Shown here: positions 33,872 to 41,683 of the stretch, piece after piece
Layout: each line of letters opens with the position of its first letter
Numbering within the stretch: the first letter of the stretch is position 1
Source of the DNA: Hydrogenibacillus sp.
Lineage (GTDB): Bacteria; Bacillota; Bacilli; Thermicanales; DSM-22653
Reading direction: 5' to 3'
Assembly: GCA_014896255.1 (NCBI GenBank)
Contig: JADBKT010000012.1
Coordinates: forward strand, 1-42,859
DNA length: 42,859 bases
Program-made: the position numbers and the translations under genes
Notes under the pieces: model-generated
Told to the model about the DNA's origin: nothing
Seen by the model: only the letters and a program-made list of their open reading frames with translations
Database searches by the model: none

Positions 33872-33933
33872 CGCTTTCCCTCCCTCCTGCACAGTCGATA
33901 CATTTCTATGCGGGGCAAGTGTCCGGGGTGATC

Positions 33934-33962
33934 AAAAAACGGGCCCACAACGTGGACCCGTT
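33934..33962 (-). terminator. terminator after ricA
   Basis: On the minus strand AACGGGTCCAC pairs with GTGGGCCCGTT (one G-U) around a 3-base loop, followed by TTTTTTG. It separates miaB-ricA from cotE. Confidence 0.9.
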
Positions 33963-34024
33963 CATAAAGAAGAAAACCGTACGATACGGGCAGAAGCGGT
34001 GAGGAAAACGTCCCGCTCGACGGG

Positions 34025-34516
34025 TTAGGCCTCCCTTTCTCGTTCCGCCAGCTCGGCTTCGAGCGCCGCCACGTCGTCCGCCGACATGCGCCCCGATTCG
34101 CCGGACAGGATATGTCCGCCGCTTTCGATGACGATGCGGTCGGTCACTTCGTTGGCGATGGTCGTCGTGACAAGCTTCAGGAGATCGTTCACGTCCGCTT
34201 GCGCCGATTTGAACTCCTGCACGAGCGGGATGGCGTCGAGTTCCGCTTCGAGCGCGCGGATCTCCGCCTCGACTTGTTCCAGGTAAGCGCGTTTGCCGAG
34301 GTGCTCGGCGTTGACCGCCTCTTTTTGCTTGCGTTTGATCGCCGCGATGAGCGCCGAGACGCGGCCGTTCGCCTTGATCTTCTGTTCCGCGAGCTGATAG
34401 AAGCGCACCTCTTCCGATCGGGCGATGTAATCGGCGAGTTCCCGCGCTTTGGCGAGAATGTCCTGCCGCGATTTGAGCGGAAAACGCGGCTTCGGATGAC
34501 GCTGTTGTTCGTCCAT
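34025..34516 (-). CDS. ricA: RicA/YmcA family regulator
   Basis: RicA, with RicF and RicT, promotes RNase Y-dependent RNA maturation and affects sporulation, competence and biofilm formation in B. subtilis. The 163-residue product is helical: KSRQDILAKARELADYIARSEEVRFYQLAEQKI, then VSALIAAIKRKQKEAVNAEH, IPLVQEFKSAQADVNDLLKLV and IVIESGGHILSGESG near the end. It contains no cysteine, so it cannot itself supply thiolates to the iron-sulfur clusters described for the complex. AAAGGAG lies 9 bases before the ATG at 34516; the longer frame overlaps miaB. The miaB-ymcA-cotE order is that of B. subtilis. Confidence 0.92.
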   Translation of the reverse strand: MDEQQRHPKPRFPLKSRQDILAKARELADYIARSEEVRFYQLAEQKIKANGRVSALIAAIKRKQKEAVNAEHLGKRAYLEQVEAEIRALEAELDAIPLVQEFKSAQADVNDLLKLVTTTIANEVTDRIVIESGGHILSGESGRMSADDVAALEAELAEREREA

Positions 34517-34590
34517 CTCCTTAAGCTCCTTTGCCGTCGCCTGCCTGGGCCGCATCACCGTCGCCCGGCGATCCGATCCGACGGACCGCT

Positions 34591-36174
34591 TTAGACGACC
34601 GCCCGTTCGCCGACGCCGATGAGTTCCCCGTAGAGCGTCCACGTCTTCGCTTCGGTAATCTTCACCCGGGCAAAGCGACCGACGAGCGCACGGTCGCCGA
34701 CGAAGTGGACGATCTTGTTCGCCCGCGTGCGGCCCGTGAGCACGCGGGCGTCCTTTTTGCTCGTCCCCTCCACAAGCACCTCGAGCGTCCGACCGACGAG
34801 CGATGCCTGCTTGGCGTAAGCGATGCGGGCGATCGTCTCGTTCAGCTGCTCAAGGCGGGCCTTTTTCACCGAAAGCGGCGTATCGTCTTTCATCTTCGCC
34901 GCCGGCGTCCCCTCCCGCGGGGAAAAGATAAACGTAAACGCCGCGTCGTAACCGACGGTCTCGGCCAGGGAAAGCGTGGCCTCGAAGTCCTCCTCCGTCT
35001 CTCCCGGGAAGCCGACGATGAAGTCCGTCGTGAACGAGACGTTCGGAATGCGCGCGCGCATCCGTTCGACGAGATCGAGGTACATCTCCCGCGTGTATTT
35101 GCGGTTCATCCGCTTTAAGATGCGATCGCTGCCGGATTGCACCGGCAGGTGGATGTGCTCGAGGAGGTTCCCGCCGAGGGCGAGGGCCTCGATCGCCGCA
35201 TCGTCGAAGTCGCGCGGGTGGCTGGTCGTAAAGCGCACCCACGGTATATCGATCGCGTGCACATCGCGCAAGAGGTCGGCGAACGTATACCGCCGGCTCC
35301 GAAAGTCCTTCCCGTAGGCGTTCACGTTCTGACCGAGCAGCGTCACTTCCTTGTAACCCTGGCGGGCAAGATCGCGGATTTCGGCGAGGATCTCCTCCGG
35401 CGGCCGGCTGCGCTCTTTGCCGCGCGTGTACGGCACGATGCAGTACGTGCAAAACTCATCGCAGCCGTAGGCGATGTTCACCCACGCCTTGATGCCGCCC
35501 TGGCGGCGCTTCGGCAGATGCTCGACGATCTCGCCTTCCATGTTCCACACTTCGACGACCATCTCTTTGGACATAAGCGCCTCCTGGATGAGATGGGGCA
35601 GGCGGTGGATGTTGTGCGTGCCGAAGACGAGATCGACGTGCGGATAGGACTGCAAGATGCGCGCGACGACGCCCTCCTCCTGCGCCATGCAGCCGGCCAT
35701 GCCGAGGAGAAGATTCGGTTTTTCCAGCTTGAGCGCCTTCAGCCGGCCGAGCTCGCCGTAGACCTTGTCCTCGGCGTTTTCGCGGATGGCGCACGTGTTG
35801 AAGAGGATGAGGTCCGCTTCCGCCTCTTCCTCCGTCGGCGTATAGCCCATGAGCTCGAGGATTCCGGCCATCGTCTCGGAGTCGTGGGCGTTCATCTGGC
35901 AGCCCCAGGTGTAAATGAGGTATTTCTTCCCTACGCCGAGCTTGCCAAGCGACTCCGGAAGGCTCGCGTCGAAGTACACGACGCCGGCCTCATTCCGGCT
36001 GCGCTTGCGGCCGAGGCTTGCCGCCGGCGCCGAGCGCACGATCGCGCCGCGGGAGATGCCCTTCACGCGGACGATCGTCTTGCCGTCGGCGTCCAAGGTC
36101 ACGTCCAGCGGCAGCTTGGCCATGGCGGGCGAAACCGGCGCGGATTTTAAGTCCGTTCGGTTCCCCTGGTTCAT
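34591..36174 (-). CDS. miaB: tRNA 2-methylthio-N6-dimethylallyladenosine synthase
   Basis: MiaB is a radical-SAM methylthiotransferase that converts i6A37 to ms2i6A37 in tRNA, acting after MiaA. The 527-residue product has an N-terminal domain with three cysteines ([26 protein letters not shown]) for the auxiliary 4Fe-4S cluster, the radical-SAM motif GCDEFCTYC near residue 240, and a C-terminal TRAM domain (about 460-527). The first 75 residues are a less conserved extension, as in other Bacillales. AAGGGAG lies 8 bases before the ATG at 36174. A promoter stands about 30 bases further upstream. Confidence 0.97.
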   Translation of the reverse strand: MNQGNRTDLKSAPVSPAMAKLPLDVTLDADGKTIVRVKGISRGAIVRSAPAASLGRKRSRNEAGVVYFDASLPESLGKLGVGKKYLIYTWGCQMNAHDSETMAGILELMGYTPTEEEAEADLILFNTCAIRENAEDKVYGELGRLKALKLEKPNLLLGMAGCMAQEEGVVARILQSYPHVDLVFGTHNIHRLPHLIQEALMSKEMVVEVWNMEGEIVEHLPKRRQGGIKAWVNIAYGCDEFCTYCIVPYTRGKERSRPPEEILAEIRDLARQGYKEVTLLGQNVNAYGKDFRSRRYTFADLLRDVHAIDIPWVRFTTSHPRDFDDAAIEALALGGNLLEHIHLPVQSGSDRILKRMNRKYTREMYLDLVERMRARIPNVSFTTDFIVGFPGETEEDFEATLSLAETVGYDAAFTFIFSPREGTPAAKMKDDTPLSVKKARLEQLNETIARIAYAKQASLVGRTLEVLVEGTSKKDARVLTGRTRANKIVHFVGDRALVGRFARVKITEAKTWTLYGELIGVGERAVV

Positions 36175-36204
36175 CGTGATCACTCCCTTCCAAGCTCTTC
36201 GGCC

Positions 36205-36213
36205 ATTATAGCA
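36205..36213 (-). promoter_or_regulatory. extended -10 promoter for miaB
   Basis: TGCTATAAT on the minus strand is a consensus -10 with a TG extension, about 30 bases before the miaB start. No good -35 is seen, which is common for extended -10 promoters. It lies back to back with the promoter of the plus-strand lipoprotein gene. Confidence 0.65.
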
Positions 36214-36274
36214 CACGTCCCACGGATCTTAGACATTCGGCGGCATACATGCGCCGATTCGGCGCGAAGGGCCG

Positions 36275-36303
36275 TTGTCAACTCTTTCTAATTTTGATAA
36301 GAT
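36275..36303 (+). promoter_or_regulatory. sigma-A promoter for the lipoprotein gene
   Basis: TTGTCA (36275-36280) and TAAGAT (36298-36303) are exactly 17 bases apart in an AT-rich stretch. The predicted start is about 35 bases before the GTG start codon. Confidence 0.7.
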
Positions 36304-36346
36304 CAGTACAAAAGGCACAAAATGATTTTAGAGGAGAGCGGATCAG

Positions 36347-36883
36347 GTGGTTCCGGTGAAGATGCGCGAGCGATGCCTCCGTTGGCCGGTCGCGGTCGTG
36401 GTGACGGCGTTGTTCATCGCCGGCTGTGCGCCCTCTGAAACGGCAAAGAGCAATCTGTTCGATCTCGCGGACGTCGAGATCGGAGACCCGGTGGCGGGTC
36501 TTAAAGTGGTGGACATCCGCGCCCAGACGGCGGACGGGACGCCCGACCCCACCGATGCGACGGTGGTTTTCGAGGGCCAAGTGACCGTGACGGGCACCGT
36601 CGTGCATCATCCGGAAGACGATGCATTTCTCGGGAATTTGATCTGTATGATGGAACTGGACGAGGCCTCGGAACGAAAGTTGCCGCGCATGCGCGGAGAC
36701 CAACGGGACGTGTGGTTCTGTTTCAACAACACGGAAGAAGCACGTCGCGCGCTGTTGGCGCAGCCCGGAACAGGCCGGGCCACGGTAGTCATCGACGACT
36801 ACACGATTCAACATCGTCCGACCGAGGTCTGGAACAGCGCCACGCTCGTGCGCGTCGTCTCGTTCGACTGGACGCGCCCTTGA
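36347..36883 (+). CDS. unknown lipoprotein
   Basis: The 178-residue product has a basic N-terminus, a hydrophobic core and a lipobox IAGC ending at Cys27, so it should be exported and lipid-anchored. The mature part is mostly beta-like, with VVFEGQVTVTGTVVHHP, an L-I-C-M segment, DVWFCFNN and TGRATVVIDDY, and two further cysteines (about 97 and 122) that could pair. The layout recalls small OB-fold (tRNA_anti-like) lipoproteins, but I am not sure. GTG at 36347 has AGAGGAGAG 8 bases before it. It converges on the metal ATPase gene with 8 bases between stops and has its own promoter, so it need not be part of the metal system. Confidence 0.8.
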   Translation: MVPVKMRERCLRWPVAVVVTALFIAGCAPSETAKSNLFDLADVEIGDPVAGLKVVDIRAQTADGTPDPTDATVVFEGQVTVTGTVVHHPEDDAFLGNLICMMELDEASERKLPRMRGDQRDVWFCFNNTEEARRALLAQPGTGRATVVIDDYTIQHRPTEVWNSATLVRVVSFDWTRP

Positions 36884-36891
36884 GCGATGCG

Positions 36892-39015
36892 CTATTGCCG
36901 GATGAGCCGCGCCGAATTGCCCAGGATGGCGACATCCGGGACGGACTGCAGTGCCGCGGCGAGAACCGGCGGCAAAAGCCCCACTGCGGCCAGCGCGAGC
37001 CCGACGGCGCTGTAGGCGACGGTAAAGCCCAAATTGCCTCGGATCACCCGCACGGTCCGCCGGGCGATGCGAAACGCCTCCGGAATGAGCCGCCAATCGT
37101 CGCGCAAAAGTACGACATGCGCCGCCTCGGAAGCGATGGCCGTCCCCGCCTCGCCCATGGCGATGCCGACGTCGGCCTGCGCGAGGGCCGGGGCGTCGTT
37201 CACCCCGTCGCCGACCATCGCCACCCGCCGCCCTTCGGCCTGGTACGCCTTCACGATGCGGATCTTCTCTTCCGGAAGAAGACCCGCCCGGTAGGCCACC
37301 CCAAGCCGCGCGGCGAGCGCGCGCGCCGCCGCTTCGTGGTCGCCGGTCAAGATGACGATCTCGCTTACGCCGAGCGCGCGCACCGCGGACAGCGCCTCCG
37401 GCACCTCCGGACGCATGCCGTCGGCGGCCGCCAAAAGCCCCGCCGGTTCGCCGTCGACGGCGACATACAGAAGCGCCTTGCCCTCGCCGGCGAGCCGCGC
37501 CGCCGCCGTTTGCAGAACGCCCGACGCTCCCTTCAGGTCCGCCCGGTCCAGCACCCACCGCGCGCTCCCGACGATGATCTCACGACCGCCCACGCGCGCC
37601 CGCACGCCCCGGCCGGGCAGCGCTTCAAACGCTTCCGGCTCCGGCACGACAAGCCCGCGCGAGCGGGCGGCCTGCACCGCCGCCTGCGCCAAAGGATGCT
37701 CCGAGTAGCGCTCGGCGGCGGCGGCCAGGGCGAGGAGTTCCGCTTCCGAGCGGCCGTCCAGCGGGACGACGTCGGTGATCTCCGGCCGCCCGAAGGTGAG
37801 CGTCCCGGTCTTGTCGACGAGGAGGACATCGGCGCGGCCGAGCGCCTCGATCGCCCTCCCCCCTTTGACCACGACGCCGCGACGGGCCGCCGCCCCGACA
37901 CCAGCGAGCACGGCGACCGGCGTCGCCAGCGCAAACGCGCACGAACAGGCGACGACGAGCACGGCGACGGCGGCGGTTGCGTTGCCGCTTAGGGCATAAG
38001 TCAAAAGCGCGATGAGGGCCACGACCGGCAGATAAAGGGCGGAAAAGCGGTCGGCCAGGCGCCCCATCGTGCCGCGGCTGGCCTCCGCCTCTTCGACGAG
38101 GCGGACGATGCGCCCGTAGGTCGTCTCCCGGCCGACCGCCCGCGCGCGCACCTTGAGCGCGCCATCCAAAACGAGCGCCGCGGCAAACACCCGGCTGCCC
38201 GGCGCGACCTCGACCGGCAGCGATTCCCCGGTGATCGGCGCCTGATTCACCGTCGCCTGCCCCTGGATGACCTCGCCGTCGACGGGAATCGCCTCTCCAG
38301 GACGAACCACGGTGACCTCGCCGGGGTGGACATCGTCGACATCCACCTCCATCTCGACCCCGCCCCGTTCGACGCGCGCCCGCCGCGGGGCCTGCTCGAG
38401 CAACAGCTTGAGCGCGGCGCGGCCCTGTTCGGCCGTCAAACGTTCGATGGCCTCCCCCACGCGCATAAAGAAGGCGACGATCGCCGCCGTCGCCCATTCC
38501 CCGACGGCGAGCGCGGCCAACGCGCCGACGGTCATGAGCGTGTGCGACGTGACCTGCCGGCGAAGCGCCGCGCGCGCGACGTTCCGGAAGACGGGATAGC
38601 CGAGCGCGGCGACGAGCATCACGCCGAGGGGATAGGGCACCCGCGCCGTCACCCGTTCGAAGAAGCCCAGCCATTCGCCGATCACGACGACGAAGAGAAC
38701 GATGCCGAAGACGGCGCCGAGCGCGGTCCAAAGCGTCCGCGTGAGCGCCGCCGAGACGTTTTCTTTTGCGGTCGCCGGAGGATCCTGAGCAGGCCTCTCG
38801 ACCGCATACCCGGCCGCCCGCACCGCCCGGGCGATGTCTTCGAAGCTCACCCGCTTCGGGTCGATCTCGACGGCCGCCTTTTCCGTCGACAAGAACACCT
38901 GGACACGCGCGACGCCGCTCAGGCGCCTCACCGCCGCCTCGACGTGCCGCGCGCAGTCGGCGCAATCCATGCCGCGGATGGTCAGTTCAAGCGTTCGCGA
39001 CGTCGACTCCGCCAT
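36892..39015 (-). CDS. heavy-metal P1B-type ATPase with CSC motif
   Basis: This pump should export a soft metal ion using ATP. The 707-residue product has an N-terminal metal-binding domain with GMDCADC (Cys18, Cys21), about eight membrane helices, TGES at 262-265, the phosphorylation motif DKTGTLT at D401, SEHPLAQA and GDGVNDAPAL. The transmembrane metal motif is C-S-C (357-359, in ACSCAFALATP) where CPC is usual; the codons TGT-TCG-TGC show this directly. The last helix has LQSVPDVAILGNSARL, with Gln and Asp where zinc pumps have DxG. GGGAGGG lies 6 bases before the ATG at 39015. The gene overlaps the upstream repressor gene by 29 bases. The repressor type suggests cadmium or lead; that is inferred. 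Confidence 0.9.
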   Translation of the reverse strand: MAESTSRTLELTIRGMDCADCARHVEAAVRRLSGVARVQVFLSTEKAAVEIDPKRVSFEDIARAVRAAGYAVERPAQDPPATAKENVSAALTRTLWTALGAVFGIVLFVVVIGEWLGFFERVTARVPYPLGVMLVAALGYPVFRNVARAALRRQVTSHTLMTVGALAALAVGEWATAAIVAFFMRVGEAIERLTAEQGRAALKLLLEQAPRRARVERGGVEMEVDVDDVHPGEVTVVRPGEAIPVDGEVIQGQATVNQAPITGESLPVEVAPGSRVFAAALVLDGALKVRARAVGRETTYGRIVRLVEEAEASRGTMGRLADRFSALYLPVVALIALLTYALSGNATAAVAVLVVACSCAFALATPVAVLAGVGAAARRGVVVKGGRAIEALGRADVLLVDKTGTLTFGRPEITDVVPLDGRSEAELLALAAAAERYSEHPLAQAAVQAARSRGLVVPEPEAFEALPGRGVRARVGGREIIVGSARWVLDRADLKGASGVLQTAAARLAGEGKALLYVAVDGEPAGLLAAADGMRPEVPEALSAVRALGVSEIVILTGDHEAAARALAARLGVAYRAGLLPEEKIRIVKAYQAEGRRVAMVGDGVNDAPALAQADVGIAMGEAGTAIASEAAHVVLLRDDWRLIPEAFRIARRTVRVIRGNLGFTVAYSAVGLALAAVGLLPPVLAAALQSVPDVAILGNSARLIRQ

Positions 39016-39388
39016 GTCCTTCCCTCCCCGCCGCCGCGCGGCTCTCTGCTTCGTCGTAATTGGGGCAGGACGCCACGCCGTGCGCCGTCTCTTCAAGCAA
39101 CGCTTCGGCCCATTGCAAAAGCCGTTCGATCCGCTCGTCGCTCAGCCGGTACACGGCATGGCGACCCCGCGGCTCGCGCCTCACAAGCCCGCAGTCGCGT
39201 AGACATCCCAAGTGATTCGACACGTTGGGCTGGCTCAACCCCGTCGCTTCGACGATTTCGCCGACAGTGAGCGCGCGCCCGCGGAGCGCTTCCAAGATGC
39301 GTAGGCGCGAGCGGTCGGCAAAGCCGCGGAAGAGCTTCGCTTTGATTGCGAGATGCCGCTCGTCGAACGCGTACATCGAAGCCTCCAT
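38987..39388 (-). CDS. ArsR-family metal sensor, CmtR-like
   Basis: The 133-residue product is a winged-helix repressor of the ArsR/SmtB family (FADRSRLRILEAL, LTVGEIVEATGLSQPNVSNHLGCLRDCGLVRREPRGRHAVYRL). Its cysteines lie at 62 and 66 in the recognition helix (CLRDC) and at 108 near the C-terminus (ASCPN), almost the pattern of mycobacterial CmtR (57, 61, 102), a Cd/Pb sensor that controls a P-type ATPase. The classical alpha-3 ELCVC site is absent. GGGAGGT lies 8 bases before the ATG at 39388. It overlaps the ATPase gene and has a promoter with an inverted repeat that should be its operator, so the pair is probably autoregulated and induced by metal. Confidence 0.9.
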   Translation of the reverse strand: MEASMYAFDERHLAIKAKLFRGFADRSRLRILEALRGRALTVGEIVEATGLSQPNVSNHLGCLRDCGLVRREPRGRHAVYRLSDERIERLLQWAEALLEETAHGVASCPNYDEAESRAAAGREGHGGVDVANA

Positions 39389-39410
39389 AGAACAAACCTC
39401 CCGAGGCAAT

Positions 39411-39438
39411 ATTATATCAGCATCCTATGATATATCAA
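39411..39438 (-). promoter_or_regulatory. promoter with ArsR-type operator for the metal-resistance pair
   Basis: TTGATA (39433-39438) and TATAAT (39411-39416) on the minus strand are 16 bases apart. A perfect inverted repeat, TATATCA (39413-39419) and TGATATA (39428-39434) with an 8-base spacer, overlaps both elements. That is where an ArsR-family repressor would block polymerase, and ATA/TCA-TGA/TAT half-sites are usual for the family. Confidence 0.8.
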
Positions 39439-39539
39439 TACCTTGCGTAAATTTTTCTTGTGTAAAATGCCTCGATCGTGTAACATCATAATTGACCATC
39501 CATCGATCGCGTCCAAACGACCTTTCGGGAGGAGAGCGC

Positions 39540-40157
39540 ATGCTGAACGAGGCCATCACCGGCGGTTTCGAAGTGTTTAAGAAGCGGTTCGGCACATTGT
39601 TTCTCGCGTGGCTGTTGTACTCGATTTTGACGTTTCTTCCGACGTTCCTGGTCTCCCGCTACGAAACGGCGGCGTACGGCGAGAATGCTTTGCCGGTGTA
39701 TTCCAACCTCGTGAGCGCATTGGTCAGCTCCATTTTGCTCGGCGGATTCCTCTATGTCTATCTGCAGGCGAGCCGCGGCAACCCGGTGCACGCGACCGAA
39801 GTCTTATCGTTTCCGCTTTATTTTTGGAAATACTTGCTGGCCGGCACCATCTATACCCTCATCATCAGCCTTGGGTTGCTGCTGCTCCTCATTCCCGGCA
39901 TCTTCTTGGCCGTCCGCCTGGGCTTTTGGCCCTACGCCATCGCCGACGGACGAGGTGTGCTGGAAAGCCTGTCCTACAGTTGGAACTTGACGAAAGGCCA
40001 TTTCTGGAGTCTGTTGGGCCTGTACCTGTTGGCGGTCGTCATCATTCTGATCGGTGTTCTGCTGCTTGTGATCGGCGTCATCCCCGCCACGATTTTGGTT
40101 TACGCGATGACCGCCCAGTATTACGTGTTGCTTCAGAAAGCCCGACCGTCGCCGTGA
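39540..40157 (+). CDS. polytopic membrane protein (DUF975 / GDPD-membrane-domain type)
   Basis: The 205-residue product has about four to five hydrophobic segments: LFLAWLLYSILTFLPTFLV near 20, LVSALVSSILLGGFLYVYL near 57, a pair after KYLLAGTIYTLIISLGLLLLLIPGIFL, and LLGLYLLAVVIILIGVLLLVIGVIPATILVYAM at the end. The GFWPYAIADGRGVLESLSYSWNLTKGHFW block resembles the conserved part of small membrane proteins of the DUF975 or glycerophosphodiesterase-membrane-domain group, whose roles are unclear. GGGAGGAG lies 6 bases before the ATG at 39540; the in-frame extension to 39492 lacks support. It is followed by a clear plus-strand terminator and stands alone. Confidence 0.75.
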   Translation: MLNEAITGGFEVFKKRFGTLFLAWLLYSILTFLPTFLVSRYETAAYGENALPVYSNLVSALVSSILLGGFLYVYLQASRGNPVHATEVLSFPLYFWKYLLAGTIYTLIISLGLLLLLIPGIFLAVRLGFWPYAIADGRGVLESLSYSWNLTKGHFWSLLGLYLLAVVIILIGVLLLVIGVIPATILVYAMTAQYYVLLQKARPSP

Positions 40158-40221
40158 GTTTTAAGAACCGCTTTCGAGACGGCGATCACCTTACGCCTGA
40201 TGCTTCATGCCTCATGCTTCG

Positions 40222-40250
40222 GCCACATCCGAGACAGGATGTGGCTTTTT
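40222..40250 (+). terminator. rho-independent terminator after the membrane protein gene
   Basis: GCCACATCC (40222-40230) pairs perfectly with GGATGTGGC (40237-40245) around a 6-base loop, followed by TTTTT on the plus strand. Confidence 0.92.
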
Positions 40251-40273
40251 CGTCATACGCAATCCAAACACGC

Positions 40274-40302
40274 TTGCGTTCTTTCCGAAAAACGAATATT
40301 AT
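40274..40302 (+). promoter_or_regulatory. sigma-A promoter for the purine permease gene
   Basis: TTGCGT (40274-40279) and TATTAT (40297-40302) are 17 bases apart. The predicted leader is only about 37 bases, too short to hold the purine riboswitch that precedes pbuG in B. subtilis. Confidence 0.6.
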
Positions 40303-40345
40303 ACTTCCTGGCTTGATGAATGTTCGTGATTGGAGGGGCTATCGC

Positions 40346-41659
40346 ATGAAAACCTGGCGCGAACATTTTGATCTGAACGCCCGAGGGACGACGCTGTCCC
40401 GAGAAGTGCTGGCCGGCGTGACCACATTTCTCACCATGGTCTACATCGTCGTCGTGAACCCGATCATCTTGAGCCAGGCCGGCGTGCCGTTTCAGCAAGT
40501 GTTTATGGCCACGATCATCGCGGCGATCATCGGGACGCTGTGGATGGGCCTCTTTGCCAACTACCCGATCGCCATCGCCCCGGGGATGGGGATGAACGCG
40601 TACTTCGCCTTCGCCGTCGTCGGAACGAGCGGCGTGCCGTACGACGTCGCCTTCGGTGCGGTGTTCATCGCCGGCGTCTTATTTCTCATCTTATCGCTCA
40701 CCCGCTTCCGGGAGGCGCTCATCCGCGCCATTCCGGACAACTTGAAGCACGGCATCACCGCGGGCATCGGGCTGTTCATCTCCTTCATCGGCCTGCGCTT
40801 GACCGGCATCGTGACCAAACACCCGGACAACCTCGTGGCCCTCGGCGATCTGCGGGCGCCGACGACGGCGCTTGCGCTCGTCGGACTTTTGATCACCGTC
40901 CTTCTCTTTGTCCTGCGGGTTCCCGGCGCGCTGTTCTTCGGCATGGTCTTCACCGGTGCGATCGCCTACGCTTTGGGAATGCTCCGTTTTGACCAAGGCT
41001 TGATGTCCATGCCGACCATGCCGGAGTGGCTCGTCTTCCACAGCCCGCTTCAGGCGTTTGCGGACATGGTGCATTACGGGCTGTATGCCGTCGTCTTTTC
41101 CTTTTTGATCGTGACGCTTTTCGATACGACGGGGACGATGATCGCCGTCGCCGAACAGGCCGGCCTCCTGCGCAACGGGATGATGCCCCGTGTCAAGCAA
41201 GCCCTCCTCGCCGACTCCGTCGCCACGACGATCGGGGCCATGCTCGGGACGAGTCCGACGAGCGCCTACATCGAATCGTCGACGGGCGTCGCCGCCGGCG
41301 GCCGGACGGGGCTTACGGCCGTCGTCGTGGCGGTTTTGTTTGCCTTAAGCGCCTTTTTCGCCCCGACCGTCTCCGCCGTGGCCGGCCTCTCGGCCATCAC
41401 CGCGCCGGCGCTCATTGTCGTCGGCAGCCTTATGATGCAAAGCCTTCGGCGGAGGTGGGCTTCGACCAGAACGGGAAGCCGATCACCAGCCCTTCGGGGA
41501 TCAACAGCAGAAGGGCCATCGTCAAAAGCGCGATCCGCAAGCGGCTCCGCATCGCGCGACGACTTCGCCCCGACGTTAGACGACCGAAAAGCGCACGCCA
41601 TGCGTCCATCTCTCAAGACACTCCTCAACCGTTTACGGACACCTTGCCTTCAATTTTAA
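40346..41659 (+). CDS. pbuG: NCS2/AzgA-type guanine-hypoxanthine permease with abnormal C-terminus
   Basis: The product resembles B. subtilis PbuG: GVTTFLTMVYIVVVNPIILSQAG, APGMGMNAYFAFAVV, TAGIGLFISFIGL, LFDTTGTMIAVAEQAGLL, LGTSPTSAYIESSTGVAAGGRTGLTA and ITAPALIVVGSLMM. GGAGGGG lies 7 bases before the ATG at 40346. The family match ends at about residue 368 (near 41450). After that come about 70 residues of Arg/Ser/Thr-rich sequence with poor codon use and no membrane segments, where the family has its last helices. The total of 437 residues is normal only by coincidence. The transporter may therefore be defective. The symbol refers to family, and purine specificity is inferred. Confidence 0.85.
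   Translation: MKTWREHFDLNARGTTLSREVLAGVTTFLTMVYIVVVNPIILSQAGVPFQQVFMATIIAAIIGTLWMGLFANYPIAIAPGMGMNAYFAFAVVGTSGVPYDVAFGAVFIAGVLFLILSLTRFREALIRAIPDNLKHGITAGIGLFISFIGLRLTGIVTKHPDNLVALGDLRAPTTALALVGLLITVLLFVLRVPGALFFGMVFTGAIAYALGMLRFDQGLMSMPTMPEWLVFHSPLQAFADMVHYGLYAVVFSFLIVTLFDTTGTMIAVAEQAGLLRNGMMPRVKQALLADSVATTIGAMLGTSPTSAYIESSTGVAAGGRTGLTAVVVAVLFALSAFFAPTVSAVAGLSAITAPALIVVGSLMMQSLRRRWASTRTGSRSPALRGSTAEGPSSKARSASGSASRDDFAPTLDDRKAHAMRPSLKTLLNRLRTPCLQF
41430..41609 (-). CDS. possible 59-residue membrane protein or gene fragment antisense to the permease tail
   Basis: The minus frame from ATG at 41609 encodes a basic N-terminus and one good membrane helix (RIALLTMALLLLIPEGLVIGF), ending PFWSKPTSAEGFAS. 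Third positions are GC-rich over most of the frame, unlike the plus-strand permease frame across the same bases. GAGGAG lies 11 bases before the ATG. The frame ends in permease sequence at 41430-41432, so the last residues may be artefactual and it may be the 5' end of a truncated gene. It follows the chromate transporter gene by 63 bases on the same strand. Not recognised; whether it is expressed is open. Confidence 0.4.
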   Translation of the reverse strand: MDAWRALFGRLTSGRSRRAMRSRLRIALLTMALLLLIPEGLVIGFPFWSKPTSAEGFAS

Positions 41660-41683
41660 CGCATCACGCATTTTAACGCATCA
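41653..41683. repeat. short direct repeat at the permease and chrA stops
   Basis: ATTTTAACGCATCA occurs at 41653-41666 and again at 41670-41683, a 17-base period. The first copy contains the plus-strand permease stop and the second the minus-strand chrA stop, so the two convergent genes end within one tandem duplication. Confidence 0.85.

Noticed and set aside
39608-40345. Extension of the purine permease frame far upstream
   Set aside because: It runs through another gene, a terminator and a promoter; the ATG at 40346 has a ribosome site and the family start.
40258-40345. Purine riboswitch ahead of the permease gene
   Set aside because: The predicted leader is about 37 bases and no conserved purine-aptamer core is seen.
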